From: Rhizodiscina lignyota
Taxonomy: Eukaryota > Ascomycota > Dothideomycetes > Aulographales > Rhizodiscinaceae
Direction of reading: 5' to 3'
DNA: 64,000 nucleotides
NCBI GenBank assembly: GCA_010015805.1
Contig: ML978122.1
Span: forward strand, 2,266,453-2,330,452
A program made the position numbers and the translations under genes. Positions 62,677 through 64,000 of this stretch are shown piece by piece; within the stretch, counting starts at the first letter, position 1; each line of letters opens with the position of its first letter. Under the pieces are notes generated by a model, which worked only from the letters and a program-made list of their open reading frames with translations, searched no databases and was not told the DNA's origin.

Positions 62677-64000
62677 ATGGATGTGATCGATCTCACTCAG
62701 GACGATCCCAAGCCGATGATGAATGAGGTGATCGATCTCACCCAGGACGATCCCAAGCCGGTGACGTGTGAGGTAATAGACCTTACGAGATATGATGCAG
62801 ATGCATCTCAGGAACAAGACCAATCCGCTCCACGTGTCAGCTCCGAGCCTGCTGAGGGCCTCGGGATCTGTTTCTTTTGCGGCAATGGCTTAAGCAATCC
62901 CAAGCACATTTCGAGCTATCGAGCATTTCGATTCGCCGTCTGTGACTGCGTAAGTGGAGTACCAAATTGATGAACCGCGATTTGAGCTTACACGGTGTCA
63001 GGAGATGCGCATAGCGTTAGTTAGCACGAAGAACGTACACTCAGTATACTATAGCACTCCTCCCCTTCAGACATCTCTCGCTTCAATCGATCCACGATAT
63101 TCGCCACTTCTTGCTCGCTGTGTGCAGGCCTGCAGTGGATGTACATTCGACGGCGCTCTGCCTGAGCTAGACGTAGAGCGCTTAATGTGTATGCACCATC
63201 GACAATGCAGCCTGCAAAGCCTGAGAACCATTCAACTTCGGAGCTCTGAGGAGGCTGGTGCGACTAGCCCGACATCAAGTTGCGAGGAGAGTGCCATGAA
63301 TGACAACATCGACGATGAGGCAAATGCTCCCGAGCAAAATTGGGTTGGTCTCGAGAGCGAGATCGACGACTTCGAGGGTTCCTCTAATGAACCTAAGGAT
63401 GAACTTGAAGATTGCGATCTGCCAGGCCTTCCCATACTCAAGCGAGCAGTCTTCAGGCTCCGAGGAGCAGACATTTCAGATGCAACGAATGTCGGCATGA
63501 AGAGGAAACGAAACGACGATATAGACGGCCATGTCAGCTGTCGTATATGTCTAGAACCTATCATTCGTTCCAACGGTCTCGCGGACGATCCTAAGGCTCT
63601 CAGGTGTGGCCACGAATTCCATTCCAGTTGCATTCGTTCATGGCTTTTAAAGGCATTGAGTTGCCCAGTTTGTCGTTGCGAACCGTTCCAGCAGGACGTA
63701 CAAGAAGCTGTCAAGAGTGAGCGGGAGCGATATCGAAACAACATCGAGGAATTCCGCAGTCTATGGGAGCAAGAGCAAGATATAGAAAACAAATGGGAGA
63801 ACGGATACAAGCGCCTAGAATCTCTCGAACAGCAGCAAGATGATCTCGAAGTTCAGCTCGAAGAGGCAAACAAATGGCTAGAATCTCTCAAACAGCGGCA
63901 GCATGATCTTGATACTGATTTTAAGGATTATCGGAACTGGGAAGACAGCCAAAACGATGCTTTGAGGGGTATTTGGAAGCGTAGACGTACCCTAATAGGT
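62677..64000 (+). CDS. RING-H2 protein with three SUMO-interacting motifs, STUbL-like (3' truncated by window)
   Basis: Exon 1 (62677-62949) joins by a 52-base intron (GTAAGT..TGTCAG, phase 0) to an exon open to the window end. At least 424 residues are visible. The N-terminus has three VIDLT motifs at residues 3, 18 and 33, each in an acidic context (VIDLTQDD twice, VIDLTRYD). VIDLT is the classic SUMO-interacting motif. Two Cys-rich stretches follow (CFFCGNG, CVQACSGC). A full RING-H2 has Cys 271, 274, His 295, 298 and Cys 293, 301, 312, 315. A coiled coil with repeated RLESLEQQQDDLE and WLESLKQRQHDLD comes after. SIMs plus a RING define SUMO-targeted ubiquitin ligases (RNF4, Slx5/Slx8, Rfp). 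The family assignment is by architecture. Confidence 0.82.

Noticed and set aside
1-64000. CRISPR arrays, bacterial operons or phage genes
   Set aside because: Spliced genes and fungal families throughout; the tandem repeats have no spacer structure.

Overview
The window reads as nuclear DNA of a filamentous ascomycete (Pezizomycotina; my best guess is Dothideomycetes, with moderate confidence). The evidence is dense genes on both strands, almost all broken by 46-77 base GT..AG introns, fungal-only families (HET domain, UstYa/DUF3328, Zn(II)2Cys6 regulators, DUF3716-like), and one AT-rich, stop-riddled transposase relic that looks RIP-mutated. I built the gene models by hand from reading frames, splice sites and protein motifs. 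No database or RNA evidence was available.

Bases 1-16 kb: the 5' part of a HET-domain gene running off the left edge, a UDP-glycosyltransferase, the shared RNA polymerase subunit RPB8, a Nudix hydrolase, a four-TM protein, an NTF2-like protein, a PlsB/DHAPAT-type acyltransferase ending in a peroxisomal -SRL signal, a seven-TM protein and mitochondrial ribosomal protein S12. Bases 17-20.4 kb hold a same-strand array of small secreted cysteine-rich proteins: three intact members and one that lacks its signal-peptide exon. They share a cysteine framework and intron phase.

Bases 20.7-37 kb: mostly housekeeping and metabolic genes. These are ESF2 (ribosome biogenesis), PGS1 (cardiolipin pathway, with an apparent one-base frameshift), a PAQR receptor, a TLC-domain protein, a divergent cytochrome P450 / MFS transporter pair, BCP1 and GMP synthase.

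Bases 38-46.7 kb are the most notable part. A secreted precursor carries three near-identical repeats bounded by KR (Kex2) sites, with Glu-Ala/Asp-Ala spacers. It diverges from a UstYa-family (DUF3328) gene, followed by a second UstYa-family gene and a Zn(II)2Cys6 regulator. This matches the minimal layout of a dikaritin-type fungal RiPP cluster (ustiloxin/asperipin class). The peptide repeat does not resemble the cores I know. The regulator appears to carry a one-base deletion.

Bases 47-64 kb look accessory. They hold the RIP-degraded pogo/Fot1-like transposon, a chromodomain-like protein, a zinc-cluster protein with a hexapeptide minisatellite, a tandem array of about 45-base imperfect hairpins with tRNA B-box-like sequences, several unknown two-exon genes, 12-bp and 28-bp minisatellites, and a DUF3716-like cysteine-rich protein. 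The last gene runs off the right edge: a RING-H2 protein with three tandem SUMO-interacting motifs, resembling a SUMO-targeted ubiquitin ligase.
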